Made by a program: the position numbers and the translations under genes. A stretch of 64,000 nucleotides of DNA from Pipra filicauda (lineage: Eukaryota; Chordata; Aves; Passeriformes; Pipridae). The notes beneath the pieces are model-generated. The model worked only from the letters and a program-made list of their open reading frames with translations. It was not told the DNA's origin and did no database searches. The stretch spans positions 2,762,501 to 2,826,500 of the forward strand of contig NW_024104620.1 in assembly GCF_003945595.2 (NCBI RefSeq). The letters run 5' to 3'. Below are positions 51,855 to 64,000 of this stretch, in pieces (within the stretch, counting starts at the first letter, position 1; every line of letters starts with the position of its first letter).

Positions 51855-53297
51855 AACTATAAGCACCAAAATATGAACAGGCCAAATTTCCAAAATTCCA
51901 TTTCTGTTACTTAACATCTTTTCATTGTATTCTTTAAAGAGGTCTCTGAGTATTTTAAATTAGGTTCATTTCTCATGAAGAAGTTTACATAAACTTTAAA
52001 ATCCTGCATGTCTGAGGGCAGTGTTCAGTAGCTTATCTGGGCTGTAAAGAAACACTTTCCTTATTCAGTGACAGCTTCCTCTCCTGCTGCTGAACACCTG
52101 CTTCTGCAGGGTCCCACGACCAGACTTGCTGCTTCCCAGGAGCAAAATCCCACAATATCACATCAGTTCTAAAGTGGAAATTTCTGACAGAGTGAATTAG
52201 TGCAATGCAGAACTTTGCCTGTCAAAATGCACCTACCTGCACTGACTGTGCTGCTGCTCATCAAAGAGGAGTCCCATAGGGTTTAAAAAATAAGGAGTTT
52301 ATCTCATGTTGATGACTCACCTTCATCTTTTTAAGTGTATATGTTGCCACAAAATTTCTTTTTTTAATCTACTCTGAGCTCCTGTTTACACTGTTTTGCA
52401 TTCCAGCAATACCACATTTCCTTTTACTTCCAAATAAACTTTGTACTTCCAGAAAAGCACATAAGACATGTCAAACGTATGGTGCCTAGCAGGCTTTTTT
52501 TAAAACAAAATTACTCTCTCGGTCTTGTCTTGCTATTTACTTTGAAAATTGTTCTCTTTTTGTTGTGCTTTTTTTAAAGAAATCAAGTCCAGTCATAGAA
52601 ATCATGCATCTTTATATGCTGAATTCTTCTAGTTTCAGATTTCACATGAATTGCCACATAAAACATACAATCAATAATAAATTAGGTGCTTTATACAGAC
52701 ACATTTTTGGAAAGTTATTTTTCTTTCACTAATTAACTCTTCCAAAGCCCCAACTTAAGATATTTACAGAAAGGCATTCACATCGGAGAAGAGTTTGTAT
52801 AATAAAGCTTTATTTGCATTTTAAAAGCTAAAACTTTTCTGCTCCTCGGGTCCTAGTTAAAAGTTACTTCTTTTCTTTTGCTTGCATTGGTTCCTGTTTA
52901 TAAATCTCAGCCTGAAAAATGGCTGTTTCTTCTGCTCTTCTCCTCCCACTCGTAACCAATGTCTGAAGACCGTTTTAAAACTTGTACATTCTTATTTAAA
53001 GGCTTTATTTGAAGAGTGAAAACCTTTCCAGGATTACTTTTTCCGTAGCCAGTGGTAAATACCACATTCGAAGCCTGCCAGTCAGATACAAGTTTTAATA
53101 TAATATTTCAATCTTAAGCCATCATTGTTTCAAAGAATAATGTAATTTATTAGAGTAACAAACCAGGCTATAATGGACTCAAATCAATATAATACAATTA
53201 AAGCACATGAAATATGCAGAGCACAGTGACATTTTGGCTCTTCTAACTACTTTATTCTCATGCTCATGTGCACTGCTGTCTCAAAGTGTGGGCCCAT
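51852..53297. other. Unique non-coding stretch
   Basis: No gene, RNA gene or repeat family was recognised. The two pieces AATAAAGCTTTATTTGC (about 52801-52817) and AAAGGCTTTATTTGAAG (about 52999-53015) share the core GGCTTTATTTG-like string also seen at 8.57 kb, probably by chance. Confidence 0.6.
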
Positions 53298-53318
53298 GGG
53301 GACCATCTCATGGTCCCC
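53298..53318. repeat. Hairpin with 9-bp perfect stem
   Basis: GGGGACCAT (53298-53306) and ATGGTCCCC (53310-53318) pair perfectly around CTC. It stands in AT-rich sequence, which makes the GC-rich stem noticeable. No function is indicated. Confidence 0.7.
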
Positions 53319-54844
53319 TAATTTGAAAGGGATCCTGCAAGCAGAGCACAATGTCTAATGCACATGCATCAGTGTCCATCTCACTTCTCCTGGTATTCAA
53401 TAAGATGTGGAGTTTCTACAAAAACTCAAGATGCTTAAGAGAGCCGTGCTTGCTCACACAAACAGATAAAACTACATTGTTCTTTAGAATAAACGGATTA
53501 AAAGTGGTTTGGTAGGTGGATGGAAGGAGAAACACTGGGAAAAAAAAAGACAAAACCCCTTTGCAAATGGTGCAAAAGCAGTTTTAAAAGCTTTAAAAGG
53601 TAAAGTTAATTATTTAAAATAATGCATAACACTTCCCACTATCAAAATCGTGCATAAAGCAAATGGTTCATGCACAATAGTGAAATACAAAATACTCTTC
53701 TCTGACTACAAAAAGCATTTGTAGCATCTAATGCTTTCAACCTCTGGTCTGGAAAGGTACATAGGACCCACATTTGCTCATAACACACCAAAATTGAGGA
53801 TCAGTCCTTTAATGAGTTTTTCCTCAACCTTTTTTCTTTAATTCCCTTCTGATCATAAGACTTCTTTCATTATGCATATTATTCCTGGAGTCTGATAACT
53901 ACACTGTGGGATTTTCCAGTGTGAATAGCTTTAATTCTGTCAGTTTAGCTTTATATATATGAGATGCTAAAGCCAAAGATATGTTGTTCTCTTATAAACC
54001 TACTTAAAATATCTGACAGATTTCAACTCTTGGAAATCCTTTAAAGTTTCTGGATATAAAAGAACCTTCCACCAACTTAATTTTGCTACAGATGTTTGTA
54101 ATTAGTGGTAAGTGCTTCACAAATGTATTTCTTTGTTTTGATACGAAGCACATTAAATACAAAGCACACAAAGAACATTTTAAGAGGAGAAGCTTGCCCA
54201 TGGTTTTTTTTCTGGGAATCAAGATTGGCATGTAGATTGTTCATGGCAGCTTCTAGTGGTGATCCAAAGGTCGGAGAGCAGCGTTATGTGTAATGACAAC
54301 CACACAATGGAAGTGTTAAGGCCATTAAATATGAAGGGCCAGAAAGTACACCCTACCTAAATAACTTTTGCAGATTTGAAAAGCCAGAGCTGTTTCTCCA
54401 GAGCAGTGTCTCAATCCAAGGATCATGTTCTCACAAGTTTCTAAAGGAATACATAAACCTCTCTTGAACTGAGCCTTCTCTTCAGCTGGCCTGAAGGCTC
54501 ACTGCTGTGGTACAGCAGGGCTGAGTCACTGTACCTGAACCTGCAGTCATGAATACAATTTCCAGTGTACCCAGTGCCACAATGGAGCAGGGGACAAGGG
54601 CCCCAGAGCATTATATTTATTTTTTTTTCACTATGTTTGAAACACTTTTTGAAAGCTGTACTCTTTTCTAAAATAGGTGGTTCTCAGAAACATTAAGAAT
54701 GCCTTCAGCTTGCTTTGGTTCTGTTTGTGCGTTTGGTTTGCTCGCAAGGGAGTTTTCTTACTTAGTTTACTTTAGATAGAACTCTCTCATTCCGCCTTTT
54801 CCATTAATTTGAGGCAGGAGATGTGGCCTGGCTTTGGTTCAGGG

Positions 54845-54866
54845 CTGTCTGACAGGTTCAGACAGT
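54845..54866. repeat. Hairpin plus direct repeat of one arm
   Basis: CTGTCTGA (54845-54852) and TCAGACAG (54858-54865) pair perfectly. The string GGTTCAGACAGT that covers the right arm (54855-54866) occurs again, exactly, at 55009-55020. CAGACAG contains the SMAD-type CAGAC motif. This may be chance. Confidence 0.55.
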
Positions 54867-57800
54867 GGAAAAATTAGGAAATACACTGCCGATGAGAAAT
54901 CTTTAAAACCAAATTAAAAATTGAAAAATCATGAACTGAAATGAATACCTATCATTTTCCCTAGCTACACAATATATTAGTTCCTTGCTGTGAAAACCCC
55001 AACCTGACGGTTCAGACAGTCAAAATAGGCTTTTACCTGAAACTCTTGACACTTTCTCTCAGCACATGATGAGGATTTGGTGCTTAGCAGTTCAGAGCCT
55101 TCTGCCAGCACACCTTATTTTAATATTTGCTGCTGTATTAGGTTTGCTAGAAGGCAGCTTTGAAAAGGATGTGTCTACATTGCATAAAGCCCAAAGCTAC
55201 AACGCTTGGGCCAGAGAAGGGACTCCACGAGATCACATTAAACTCAGATCTCATTAATCTAAGACCTGATATGATCCAGTGCATCAAGGGTCTGACTGAC
55301 ACCCATGTAAAGCCACACTGGTGCATCATTTGATAGGTTCATTAAAGCCCAGTAGCAGCATGAAAGATGACAATGTTTTTGCAGCCACAAGTTGCTTCAG
55401 AACTTCTGCAGACCTGAGGGCTTTTGCAGTGTTTATGTGTTATTTGTTTATTTGTTGGATTTCTTGTCCCACATTTATGCAAAGTCTCTTTTACTGCAGT
55501 CTCAGATATTTGTTCCCTTACAGTGACTGTTTTTGTGGGATCCCTCAGCACTCTGAGACCTCTGTCTGAAGTGTCTTTACCTTGGATGGAGGTAGCTAAG
55601 CCTTCCCTGATACCTTCTTTTTGTTGCTGAACTGAATCATGGAATGTGTGCTTTGTACCAACTATGTAAGATAAATTTCAGTCCCTGAAGTTATTTTTTT
55701 TTCATTTGTTCTATTTGGTTTGTGAGGGTTTTTTGTGTGTGTATAGGTCTCTTTTCAGCTTTTCCAAGAGTGGAGACAACAAACATAGGGGCTAGGGAAA
55801 GAGAAAAGGATTTAGGGAATTTTCCAGATATTTGAAAAGCAAGACCTTTCCATGGAGTTATACATTTTCAGAAGTCTAATTTTTGCGCCACTAAGTGTAG
55901 GGATGTATGATTTTTAATCTCCTCACGTATTTAATTGTGGGGTTATTGCATCTGTTTATCATTGTATTACCTGTTGTCTTGCTAGCACTTTTCTGACTTA
56001 ATCCATACTGCATCTGACACCCCAGGGTGGGGAAAATCCCAACAGTTGATTAGCCAATTGTTCATGATCCCATTAACATGACTGGAATTACTTGATTTCA
56101 CTTTGTACCTTATGTTCTAAGGAAAAAAAAAACCAACATAAAAAACCCCTAATCAAACAAAGCCCACATAAACACATCCTACTTTAATAAGTTTGCAATT
56201 TGTATGACATTCTGCTTATGCTACAATGGTAACATCTGTTGGCTAAAATGTGAAAATTAACATCTTCCATAGCTGGGATCTGGTTGTCAGACGTCTTTTA
56301 AGATAGCAGAGGGTTTTCACACCTGATGGTGTTGCTGCCATTGCCCACCAGAAGTGGTCACCTGCTGCTTCCTGTGTGAAGCTCACGCTGCCTTGCAGAT
56401 CAGCTTCTGAGCAGACTTGCTCAACAGCTCGACTGGATGTGATTCCCATGGAAATGAGAACAAAATTCAATATTAATGGACAGAAGAATATCAGCTCTGC
56501 AGAGAAATACTCTACCTGCTGACAGTACTCATCTCTGTGTACCCTGAGTATTCAGTGAAAATGAATCAGACTGGACACACACACAAGGCAGCTAAAGCAA
56601 ATTATGCCTAGTTTATAGATCTGAAAGTTGAGACAAAGTAAAAACTAAGGAATGTGCACCATGGCACAACGATAAATCTGGGAAATGAGAGTGAAGAAAA
56701 TGTGGCCTTGGTCTTTTGCTTTACCCATATTAAGTTATTTCTTTCCAGCACTTAAGTTATGCTTGAGCCACACCAGATGCTGCCTGAGCCAGCCCTCCCC
56801 TTTATTTTGCAAAGAAAGGTTGATTTTCAGAAACAAAGTCCTGGTGAACTGTCTTGGCTTTGCTTTAAGCAGTGCTGTAAACACAGTTTACTTCAAGGTG
56901 ACAAGACAATAATTTTTCTCACTTCTCTTAAATAAAATCATGAAAAATATTATTGACAAAACTTTATAAAATAATTATTTCTATTTTTCTTCTTCTAGTT
57001 TGCCATATTGCAAGGCATAGAATTTCAAATCTCACTTCTCTTTCCACAGAATAAACTAAAGGCAGCAGCATTGAGGTCAACATCATGGTTTCATATGGTG
57101 CTGCAGCCAGGTAGCAATCAGACTTCATTAAACAGTCTCTCCCAGGTTTAACTTATAACTTTTGGGCAATACAGGAACCTGCCTGATCTGTCCCAATATA
57201 TATTATGAGATTTGGAGTTATGACATGCTCAAAAAGAGATTCCCCTTCTTTCTTTCTTTTTTCTCTATATTGGAATGGCTTGGTGAAATATGGGATCCAC
57301 TGGACTCAAACCAAAAGCACTTTGAGGCCATATATTTATAATGGTTTTGTTACAAGGAGTGACATTTGGCTAATGGACCCACACAACTGCTAGAAAAATA
57401 TTGTTATACATTCAAATCACAGGTCATATACAAGGGAATAAAGCAGTGAAGAATCTTGCAGAGGTTAGTTCATTGTGTTTGAGTGTTTTCTTGCCATTTG
57501 TCTGTTTATTCTATTTGCTATTTTCAACTCTGTTTGGTAACAGAACAGGTAGGTACTATATTTTTCTGACATCTTTTCCGTTCCCTCTTTTGGTGCAAGA
57601 TAAACTTCTTACAGCTCGGTCATCCAATTCAGGCTTTTATTAAAATGTTTTAAACCTTCTTGCTGAATTCACTTCATCTGCCAAGGATGCTTCTGTGAAG
57701 TACATTTTTCACACTCCTTCCACTATGGCTCTTTGCAAAGATTAGGTCATTTGTGTCAACTTGTAAACAGTCTTTTGGCTTATGATTTTTTTTCTGTTAT

Positions 57801-60800
57801 TATTATGGATTAAAGTGGGCTTGGTAGCACAGTAGTGTAATGTTGAAAGATAATTAGAATGTCCCAGTTTCAGGAGCAGAGAAATTCTTATGCTGAGCCA
57901 AAGCAATGCTCAAAGTAGAGTTTTGACAATAACCCACACCAGATGCTTGAGAGGAAAACCCTGTACAGCACAACAATATAACACAAAATGGGAAGTTCCT
58001 CGTTATACCTATTGGCCAGGAGCTTGAATGCCTTCAAGCATAATACATGAAGTGTTTGAATCCTTATTTTACCTGCAGTTGTTCTTATATATATTTAAAA
58101 ACATGTATTAATCTTTATCTTCCCTGTGCATTACAGTATGCCAGCTTTTCCTGAGCGGCTCTTAGTGCTTTCCCCGAGTTAGAAACAACTGAAATACTAA
58201 GTAGGCACAAATCTCCTTTGATTATTTAGGAGATTCTTCCTTCTATGTGATTAGGAAAAATTACTTGCTTTTGGCTTGTACACAGAGAGGATATAGGACA
58301 TCCCACTAATGCATGTTTTGGAAAAGTGTCCTACAAGGTAGGTTTAGTGTTGTTGGAGATGAAACTTTAATGTTATATTCTAAATTCCCAATGTGTGTCA
58401 TGGCTCTGCTTGCAAAATCACCTTGTTTGTGTACATGAAAGTGCTGCTCATCATTAGTACATAAGAAATACCACATAACTCATTGCACTTGCCGATAAAA
58501 ATTGTTACCTGAAGGAACTAATTCAAAATCTCCCTGCTTTATCTGCTTTATTAGGGCTTGTTCTCTGCCTGGGAACATAACTTAAGCCCCAACAGACCGA
58601 TACAAATGTCTCCAAACACAGATTTTTTTCCTTCAACTGCATTTGCTCCTGATAGATTTTCACTTCTTTCTAGTTTTTTGTGAGTGGTACTCCAGGAAAA
58701 ATGCAGAAAGAAGAGTATGTTTAGAAAATAACAAGCTGGTTTCTGTGCTCATGGCTAGAATATCTGTTGAAGATCCAGACACTCTGACAGACCCCATGTT
58801 AAGTATATACATTCCATAAAGTAATATGAGAAGCAAAAAAGTATGTAATGACAGACAAAACCAGGTAATAAGCAAAATGCAGGAAAAAAGTTGGCTAGAC
58901 ATTTGGAAACATTGTTTGCAACTATTTTTTCGCAAGTCATATCATTCCAGTTGTGCTGGACATCAAGAAACAATATAATCCCAGAAGCAACATGAAGAAA
59001 TATGGTCAAGCAGTCCTGAGTTATAGTAAAAATATTTTGAGACCAGCAAGAAAATTGAGGCTACCTGAGAAAATCAAAGTGTAATATATACTGCTTATCT
59101 GAATGTGTGCTGGACTGAAGGAGGCGCAGAAGAGAAGAGTGTACTCAAGGATGTGGCAATGGGGCAATCTAAGGAGTCGGGTTTATTGATTACACCTGCA
59201 GTTCTCTGTGTGAGAGAGCAGCAACCAACCCTCCACTGAAAATGTGCGTCTACCTCAGGGATTCCTGGAGAGCAAGCAAGACTCGGAAACAGCAAACTTC
59301 CCTCCCCAGTGACTCGAAAGAGCAACTCAAAATGCAACTGAAATATAGACTTCTACCAATTCTACTAAAATCCAACAGAAGGGGAGCTGGAAATCCGCAA
59401 GGAAAGGGAAAATATGTCTACTGAAGGTATGAAAAGCAGATATGGCTGGTTGTAAATTCATCCAGTCTCACTGAACAAAGACCGAACAAAAACCGGCTAT
59501 TTGTTATTAGTTTTGGTGGACAGACTCTTTGACCTATGCAGAAGAAAATTGCAAAACAAATTCCTTTGATTCCTAAAGAGGTCTCCTATGTAGGACATCT
59601 CCTGGCTTCTCAAGGGCTGTACTGAGAACCAAGAAAATACACAGGAAAGCATGAAAAGATTCCTGTTCCTTCCTAATCTCCGGATGGATTTGGTACAAAC
59701 ACAATTGTAATGATGTAACCTGAAAAGGGTTAGAGATTCAGAAATGAATTTTCAAGAGTGAGGAAGCCAATAATTTTAGGCACAAGTGTCCCTTCTGTAC
59801 CCTGGCAGGTCAGTGGCTTTAGAAAATGAATCTTGATTGAGTTACACAGCTTTTGTCCCCGGCAGATATTTGTGTCAAATACAATCAGCAATCATTAAAA
59901 AGGATTTTGTATCAGCCAACAAGGAGCTTAAACAAGAGCATAGGTTAGAAAAGAAAGGAGGTTCAGGGGAATGAGAACATCAGTGCATTGTATGTGGAGT
60001 GCACAGCTTCTCTGCAAATAGTTGTCAAAATACAAAAAACTGTTTAGTTTTAGAAACATGGAGTCCTTTCAGGTTGTTATTCAATGTGTAGCATGTGAAA
60101 GAGAATTTTCAGAGGGAATTACAGCATAATGTTTGAGTTTGGTTTTGAAATGCCATTCATATGGAGATATTCTTGCTTTCAAAACTCCATGAATCTGTAT
60201 AAACTCATCTAAATGTAACATCTTCTTGTTCTTTTTAAGATTATGGAAGCATGATAAAAAAAGGAATAAAGATTTTTTTATTTTATTATTTCTATATATG
60301 GCTTTCACAAGAAAACAAACTATAAATAATAAAAAATATCCCTCTGCAGTGGTATAAATCTGAGTTTGCTGTGAGACTTAGGCTGAAAATTCACTGGGAG
60401 AGCTTAGAATGATTTCTAAATATGAAGAATCATGGTTATATAATTTCCAACAAGTTTCTGATTCATAATCCTTTCTTTTTGATTCTGCTTCTTTTTCTCA
60501 AAGCTTTAAGAACATAAGAAAATCTATTGGTAGTTTAATTTTGTAATTGTCAAGTCCCTCGACTAATTAGGCATGCAATATAAATGAGTACAACACAAAA
60601 GTAAATGTGTAGGAGGCTGATGAGATCATACTTCTACCACAGTTAGTTTATTTAATTCTCGGAGAGCCTGAAGTTTGTGGAGCTGTCAAATATATTTTTT
60701 TTTAATCAGGTCAAGTAGAAAAAATAAATAGTTGGGATTCACACAGAAGAAAGCACATAACTGAAGTCTGTCAGTGACACTTTATGCTTCCCTTATACAC

Positions 60801-61079
60801 TATTAATAATACCCAAGTTGATATTAGAGCTGTAGGGAATTGTAGGCTTATATCTCAGAGAAGAAATGGATTGTGGCCACTGGATGTGAGAACTTGCTTC
60901 AGCTTCCAGGCTGTCTCCAGCTGGGAAGGAAACAAAATGACTATTATGGATGCAGAGTACTCCCACATCCAACCTGTCTGATATCTCTATAGACTAAACA
61001 TCGGTGTCCTGGGATAAGGGATGGAACCCATCAGCCTGAGCAAGATGGAAATACCCTGAGAAGGAAACATCCTGGCCAC
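54867..61079. other. Unique non-coding stretch
   Basis: No gene is supported over about 6 kb. Open frames stay at 91 codons or less. T-rich and A-rich runs are frequent (55689-55699, 56127-56135, 60267-60276, 60697-60704). No transposon was recognised, and 55.7-61 kb is the most featureless part of the window. Confidence 0.65.
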
Positions 61080-61395
61080 GTTTCAGCGTTAAGATGAAAC
61101 TCTGCTCAGTCGTTTACTTGGGTGGTACCCAATGCAAACCTCAACAGTAATCTCAACAAAATCAATAGACTAATTGCAGACAAAGTGTTACCCGATGGGA
61201 ATAATGATTGGCAGAATTTTGCCCTTAGAATTCAATTAAAGTTATTTACCAGATTGCTGTTTTCAGCATCTTTCTTATGAACTAATTTCGAGAAACAATA
61301 ACAATTACGTGTCTGTCAAAAAGTGTGATTTTCAGGGTGGTAAATAGCAACAGTTCATGTGCACTCCTTTACACACCTGTAGGAATTAATTCAGT
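61080..61395. other. Candidate conserved non-coding element
   Basis: Repeat-free sequence with enhancer-like texture: AATCAATAGACTAATTGCAG, GGGAATAATGATTGGCAG and CGAGAAACAATAACAATTAC (SOX-like AACAAT sites), plus several TAAT/ATTA cores. The suggestion rests on motif texture alone. Confidence 0.25.
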
Positions 61396-64000
61396 GATTT
61401 ACATGGGGAGGATGGGATCCAACAAACTGCCCTGCCATGACTGCTAGAGGTGTGTTACTCTCCCCCGTGTGCTCCCTAATACTTCACAAGATTTTGATAA
61501 TTTGTGACCTATCTTATAAGAGCTATTTTTACTTGCTTCAGCTGAATAACACCTACCTTTGCACCAAACACCTCTCCTAGCTAATTAAACTGTTTTCTCC
61601 AAAAGAATTTCCTGGCCATTTGATCACATCAATTTAATACAACACGCAAGTGTAAAATCTGGGTGAAATCTTTTAAAATGAACATGTGTTTAAAGAAGTG
61701 AATAAATAATGAAATTATTCAATGAAAATTCCATACACCAAATGGTGAGATATGATAGCTATGTGATCTGTTAAAAGGGAAAACCTTTTAAACTAATCGA
61801 TCTTCCATGCAACAATTTATGTCAGTGCCTTTTAAGATGATCCCTTCTTAAATGGGTAGCTGACAAAGAAATATGTCTGATATAACTGCTAAATGAATAG
61901 ATTTGCAATGGGCTGAGCCAATACATTTAAGAGGTCTTTCATGTATTTTGAGAAGAGGTTAAAAATCCTGGCAGCTCTTAAAAACAAAGTTCTTAAGCAG
62001 TGTATTTTTTGTGCTGTGATAGTATGGCTGAAGAGCACAGCACCGTTACAGCAGAACGTGGTTTCTCTCATTCTTCTCCTCGAGACTTTGTTTTCAAATG
62101 AGCCAAGCAAAAAATGTTGGGCTTTGTTTTCACTCTGGAAAAAAAAATTAAGCACATTTTAAAAAGGGACAGACTGCATACAGCCATTTTACACTACCTC
62201 ATTCCCACTCCTTCATCTGGCCCATCCTGGCCTTGTCCAAATCATCTAGTCTCTGACTGGCCTCCAGGACTGACTGATGAAGGTTTTGTTTGCATGATTT
62301 TCTCTGGCATTCCATTATCTTTACATGTAAAGAAATATTAAAAAATATTGGAGCATACCACTTTTTTGTCCTTAAGAGGAAAAAAAAGAGGTGGTATCAT
62401 CACGAATTTAACAAGAGCATTTTAGTCAATAACATAGTGTGGAGTTTTGTCTCTAAAATGTATTACAGTGATGCATCCTGTGCCTCCTGCCATACCTATC
62501 CTGTCTTAGTTATTATGCAGAGCAGTGTAAGATGGGAAAAGAGCTATAATTTTTCATCCTAATGGTTGCAGACAGTGACTGGTAAAAGGTGGGGAGCCTT
62601 GTAGTACTTACTCTTCCTTATTCAAGTACATATGCTGCATTATATGCAGTATTCAACCAGGAAACATTTGTCCTGAAGAAGAAGAAAAGCATTTTTGTAA
62701 TTTGCTTCCTTGTCTACTTCCAGAAATAAATTCTAAAGTATGGCCGCCTGTTGGGCAAAATTTTGGGCTCACAGGGACAGGAATATTTACCTGGAGATGA
62801 ATCCTGTTGAGGATCTATGCTCTTCTCCTGTAAAACATGAGTCAAGTCATGGACATAACTCAAAGTATATCTCTCTACTTAATGAAAAACCACATGCTGC
62901 TCACCAGTACATCTCCATCCGAGTCTGGGTACACCATCTTTTTAAAATCAAAGAATAGTTGAGATTTAATGTTCACCAGTAAATTTCCACTCTGCTCCCT
63001 TTAGGAGAGTGCTTCCAATTCGCAGACGTCTTTATATGCCCATAACTCTTTATTTTTAGTGTCACTATATTGCCTATGAGACCTCATCACAGGGGTGGGC
63101 AACTGTCTAAATAAGGTGAACATGCAGGACGTAAAGATGATTTTCTAATCTCAGAGTAAGACAGGCAACAATGTAGAAATAAATAAAAAAGAATGGGGAA
63201 TATAAGGAAGCAATGAGATGATATTGATTAACATGGTGTGTAGTACATCTCAGCATGGCCATAGCCAATGAAAAACAGTCACTTCACCGAAAGAGAGGTT
63301 TGAGGGACATTCTGGAGGAGGAGTAGTTATTTTTTCTTATGTTTATGAGAAACTCCTGCAAAGAGGGAGCGATAGTATGGGAGAAAGCATCAAAGTGCCA
63401 ACTTGAAAAATGAATCCTTTAAAAATGGAGTTCAGCAGTATGATCTTGTTGGAGGTGGGGATGCAACATGGCTTTGGAGGAGGACACAAGAAGTTTATGT
63501 TTGACATAGCAGAGAAAGCAGGAGGAGTAATATGAGCAATATGGTGGATTAAGAACAGCATTCTACTTGAGGCAGGCATGTACTGATAATGCCAAGAATA
63601 GGACTGAAGAAGGTGAAATTCATGACGAAAAAGGTCTAGGTTAACTTCTATCTGTTTTGATATTTATAAAACCTGTGAATACTGGATGTGCTGGGATGAA
63701 AATACCTGCAAGATTTTATCAGAAGTGCAAGAAACTGATGAAATGATGGTGTTGTCCGCAGTGCTCCTGGACAAGAAAGCTTTTAACTGAAATGAAATGT
63801 GTATCCAGGTTAGGTCATCTGAGGCCAGAAGGTGTTATGAGTTAATAGAGAATTAGTGATGGAACATAATGTGTGGCTAATGCGGTTAATGCCAAAGGAA
63901 ATTGCCAGCAGCCAAACTGAGAAGAGCCTGTTTTTCCCCAGGTACAACTTAATGACATTGTATTTGTCAGTTGCTGAGTGGGTTAGCATGTAAAGTGGTA
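61396..64000. other. Unique non-coding stretch
   Basis: No gene is supported. Open frames of 72-90 codons overlap on both strands and match nothing known. No repeat family was recognised. Sequence continues to the window edge without a boundary. Confidence 0.65.

Overview
This window looks like non-coding DNA from a bird nuclear genome, probably a passerine. It is AT-rich. It carries several truncated CR1 LINE 3' ends, the signature avian retrotransposon, recognisable by terminal octamer-like ATTCTATGAT runs and the 'GTTGCCCAGAGAAGCTGTGG' block. A tRNA-Ile-like fragment resembles the head of the songbird SINE TguSINE1. The avian call is confident. The passerine call is an inference from the CR1 variants and the tRNA-like fragment.

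I found no protein-coding gene. Open frames reach about 156 codons, but none matches a family I know, has a plausible exon chain, or shows coding-like structure. Several lie inside CR1 copies or are open on both strands. The window is therefore either a gene desert or the inside of a very large intron, and I cannot say which gene it belongs to.

Layout: 1-15.9 kb is mostly unique sequence with one ancient palindromic repeat (2.5 kb), a perfect 37-bp tandem duplication (10.1 kb) and an exon-like non-coding segment (12.7 kb). A plus-strand CR1 with a 21-bp minisatellite behind it lies at 15.9-16.4 kb. CR1 fragments follow at 20.6 kb (minus), 23.3 kb (plus) and 29.2 kb (plus). The 34.9-37.2 kb stretch holds a candidate conserved element and a 350-bp segment with inverted ends that looks like an old amniote repeat. 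The 40.3-43.7 kb stretch has two minus-strand CR1s around a long TA microsatellite, the most CpG-rich patch in the window and a candidate conserved element. The 44.7 kb position holds the tRNA-like half. The right third is unique sequence with palindromes (48.7, 49.0, 53.3, 54.8 kb), a second TA microsatellite (51.8 kb) and a candidate conserved element (61.1 kb).

No CRISPR array, bacterial gene, intact tRNA, rRNA, snRNA or known microRNA precursor was seen. If the region has a function, it is most likely cis-regulatory. No striking new system is evident; the best leads are the inverted-end repeat at 36.8-37.2 kb, the tRNA half at 44.7 kb and the exon-like segment at 12.7 kb.
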